A stretch of 64,000 nucleotides of DNA, from the NCBI RefSeq assembly GCF_009467805.1, contig NZ_WIAY01000001.1, positions 686,982-750,981 of the forward strand, given 5' to 3'. Below are positions 62,893-64,000 of this stretch, piece after piece. Under the pieces are notes generated by a model that was not told the DNA's origin, searched no databases, and saw only the letters and a program-made list of their open reading frames with translations. The translations under genes were made by a program, and so were the position numbers. Each line of letters opens with the position of its first letter. Position 1 is the first letter of the stretch. The stretch is from Stenotrophomonas nematodicola (lineage in GTDB: Bacteria; Pseudomonadota; Gammaproteobacteria; Xanthomonadales; Xanthomonadaceae).

Positions 62893-63497
62893 TCAGTCCA
62901 CCAGTGTCTTCATGTACGCCTGGAACTCGGAGTTGTCGTGCTGCGCTACGCGCAGGTTCATCAGCTCGTCGGCCAAGCCCCGGCGCCTGGCTCGCTCCGC
63001 CGCCTCAGTAAACGCAGCAACCTGGGCGAGGGTGTACTGCCGGATCTCGCTGAAGCTGTGGCCGTGCTCGATCAGGAGCTGAACGGTGTCCGCCCAGCCC
63101 CACGCACCGCCGCCAGCAGGCCTCCCAGGAGCGGAGCGATCCGCTGAATAAAAAAATCCCGGTTGACCTCAACCACCTTCAGCGCCAGGGCAATGAAGTC
63201 GGCCGGGTCGGCGCCCTCTATGTAGCCACGCGGCTTGCCCGCACACAGCGCCGTGGCTTCAAACAGCGCCGGCGCGTGGTCAACCACCAGCTCCATCACC
63301 AGATCGGAGGTAATCTCGATGCCCGCTGCGTCGGCGGGGTTGGTGTCCAGGCTCGCCAGTACCGGACGCAGGAGGCGTACCAGCTGCGGAATGACTCCAA
63401 CCGACACCGGCAGGATGGTCAGGACGTCGCCCCGGAAGCGGACGTCGGCGCCGGCCGGGGCCAGCACCTCCAGAGCGTCGGTAGCGACTTGGGTCAC
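62893..63497 (-). CDS. Tail assembly chaperone GT fusion made by -1 ribosomal frameshift
   Basis: Predicted product of 201 residues: G residues 1-116, then a -1 shift on the T7 run at 63150-63156, followed by 85 codons (YSADRSAPGRPAGGGAWGWA, then an EIRQYTLAQV-type helix, ending YMKTLVD). There is no stop in the -1 frame until TGA at 62893-62895. The T-domain part has the W/F-SxxEIRxYTLxQ pattern of siphophage GT proteins. In lambda the GT form recruits the major tail protein while the G part coats the tape measure. No conventional start could give the extension alone. Confidence 0.82.
63072..63497 (-). CDS. Tail assembly chaperone G-like protein (zero-frame product)
   Basis: 141 residues in the zero frame, ending 25 codons after the slippery site. 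It contains domain-sized helical and acidic segments (DVLTILPVSVGVIPQLVRLL, then TSDLVMELVVDHAPALFEAT) and a late DPADFIALALKVVEVNRDFF where the shift site lies. It stands between the major tail protein and the tape measure, the place of lambda G. The start overlaps the major tail protein stop by four bases. Confidence 0.85.
   Translation of the reverse strand: MTQVATDALEVLAPAGADVRFRGDVLTILPVSVGVIPQLVRLLRPVLASLDTNPADAAGIEITSDLVMELVVDHAPALFEATALCAGKPRGYIEGADPADFIALALKVVEVNRDFFIQRIAPLLGGLLAAVRGAGRTPFSS
63150..63156 (-). promoter_or_regulatory. Programmed -1 frameshift slippery site TTTTTTT
   Basis: Seven T on the minus strand, phased as T TTT TTT in the G reading frame (codons 114-116, GAT TTT TTT). 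This is a canonical X-XXY-YYZ heptamer; both tRNA-Phe can re-pair after a one-base backward slip. It produces the GT fusion. Confidence 0.85.
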
Positions 63498-64000
63498 GCC
63501 ACCACCTCCTGCTCTACGCTGAAGTACTTGGACAGGCCGGCCCCCTTACTCGTGTCGGAGAGCAGCGCGCCCGTGACCTCGCCGGCGCCGTACTCGTCAC
63601 CGATAAGGCCCAGCTGCGCCATCACGCCACCGCTGACCTTATGGGCACGCACGCGCACCGGCTTACCGCTCTGCGCTTCGTTCAAACCGTGGAACAGCAG
63701 CTCGTACTGCTTGGACGAGTTGACCAGAGCCTGCACCACCGCAGTAGCCGGGCTGGCATAGCTCACACTGATGTTCGGCACACCGCCCTCGACATCCGGC
63801 GCCCCGCTGTCGGCGGGGATGTACAAGCCGCCGTCCTGGAAGATGTAGTCCACACCTTCCTGCAGCGCCTCGGTACCGGCCTTCACCGAGGTGATGCTGA
63901 TGGCAATCCGCTTCAGCGGAAGGAAGCCCGCCTTGTAGGCGACGGCCGGCTCATCCACCACGTTGCCACTGACAACATTCTGGACCGTGCCACGCAGCGC
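63494..64000 (-). CDS. Major tail protein (5' end outside window)
   Basis: The frame is open from the window edge to 63494, giving at least 168 residues; the N-terminus lies beyond the window. The sequence has the pattern of siphophage major tail tube proteins: ITSVKAGTEALQEGVDYIFQ, then GGLYIPADSG, and a strand VRVRAHKVSGGVMAQLGLIG, then SVEQEVVA at the end. Its position directly before G-GT and the tape measure supports this. A GTG at 63959-63961 is in frame but internal. Lengths of related proteins suggest that only a part is missing. Confidence 0.78.
   Translation of the reverse strand, partial: ALRGTVQNVVSGNVVDEPAVAYKAGFLPLKRIAISITSVKAGTEALQEGVDYIFQDGGLYIPADSGAPDVEGGVPNISVSYASPATAVVQALVNSSKQYELLFHGLNEAQSGKPVRVRAHKVSGGVMAQLGLIGDEYGAGEVTGALLSDTSKGAGLSKYFSVEQEVVA

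Noticed and set aside
63072..63149. The last 25 codons of the zero-frame G protein as a normal C-terminus only
   Set aside because: The open -1 frame and slippery run show this end is the alternative to a frameshift product; both are listed.

Overview
The window is GC-rich (about two thirds G+C) gammaproteobacterial chromosome. Gene content and order (sdhCDAB with SdhE, an oxidative Entner-Doudoroff operon, a regBA pair, a BamC-like gene beside dapA) and many dispersed palindromes carrying a GTAG end (the SMAG/REP type known from Stenotrophomonas) point to Xanthomonadaceae, most likely Stenotrophomonas. The species cannot be fixed from the sequence alone.

Layout. 1-7.6 kb: a truncated lipoprotein, coaD-rsmD, htpG behind a textbook heat-shock promoter, a small flagellar-rod-like protein, ftsY-mutY-yggX and a lipoprotein. 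7.7-14.2 kb (minus strand): succinate dehydrogenase (an SDHAF4-like factor, sdhC, sdhD, sdhA, sdhB), the flavinylation factor sdhE, a YgfX-like protein, and lolC-lolD. 14.3-22.7 kb: ygfZ, a sugar-ABC ATPase, then zwf-glk-pgl-edd-eda, which takes glucose to pyruvate and glyceraldehyde-3-phosphate by the Entner-Doudoroff route. A LacI-type operator lies in the divergent control region. 22.7-33.2 kb: a GacA-like regulator, PAP2 phosphatase, ispG, the redox pair regB-regA, pgi, panD-panC-panB, folK and pcnB. 33.2-43.6 kb: tRNA-Glu, a sugar transporter divergent from an SMP-30 lactonase, fdxA, bamC-like, dapA, gcvR-like, a peroxiredoxin, phoH, a lipoprotein, a DUF1275 protein, thiD and a hydrolase. 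43.6-50.0 kb: three identical tRNA-Arg genes, a lipoprotein hydrolase, LysR and pirin, a TonB siderophore receptor and a small exported protein.

50.06-64 kb is the left part of an integrated lambda-like siphophage that runs off the window. It begins at what looks like the severed 3' end of a minus-strand tRNA gene, probably tRNA-Ser, with the native tRNA terminator still beside it. A P4-type integrase, a translationally coupled low-GC membrane protein and an SOS-response-associated (YedK/HMCES) protein follow on the plus strand. The tail module lies on the minus strand in lambda-like order: major tail protein, chaperone G with a G-T frameshift product, tape measure, M-, L- and K-like tip proteins and a 1,664-residue J-like tip protein. 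The best mechanistic signal in the window is a run of seven T at the end of G. It is perfectly phased for a -1 ribosomal frameshift that opens an 85-codon extension ending one base before the tape-measure start.

Nothing here is a convincing new multi-gene system. The points most worth following up are the G-T frameshift site, the reconstructed attachment site, the integrase-coupled membrane protein, the stand-alone flagellar-rod-like protein and the sdh assembly-factor cluster.
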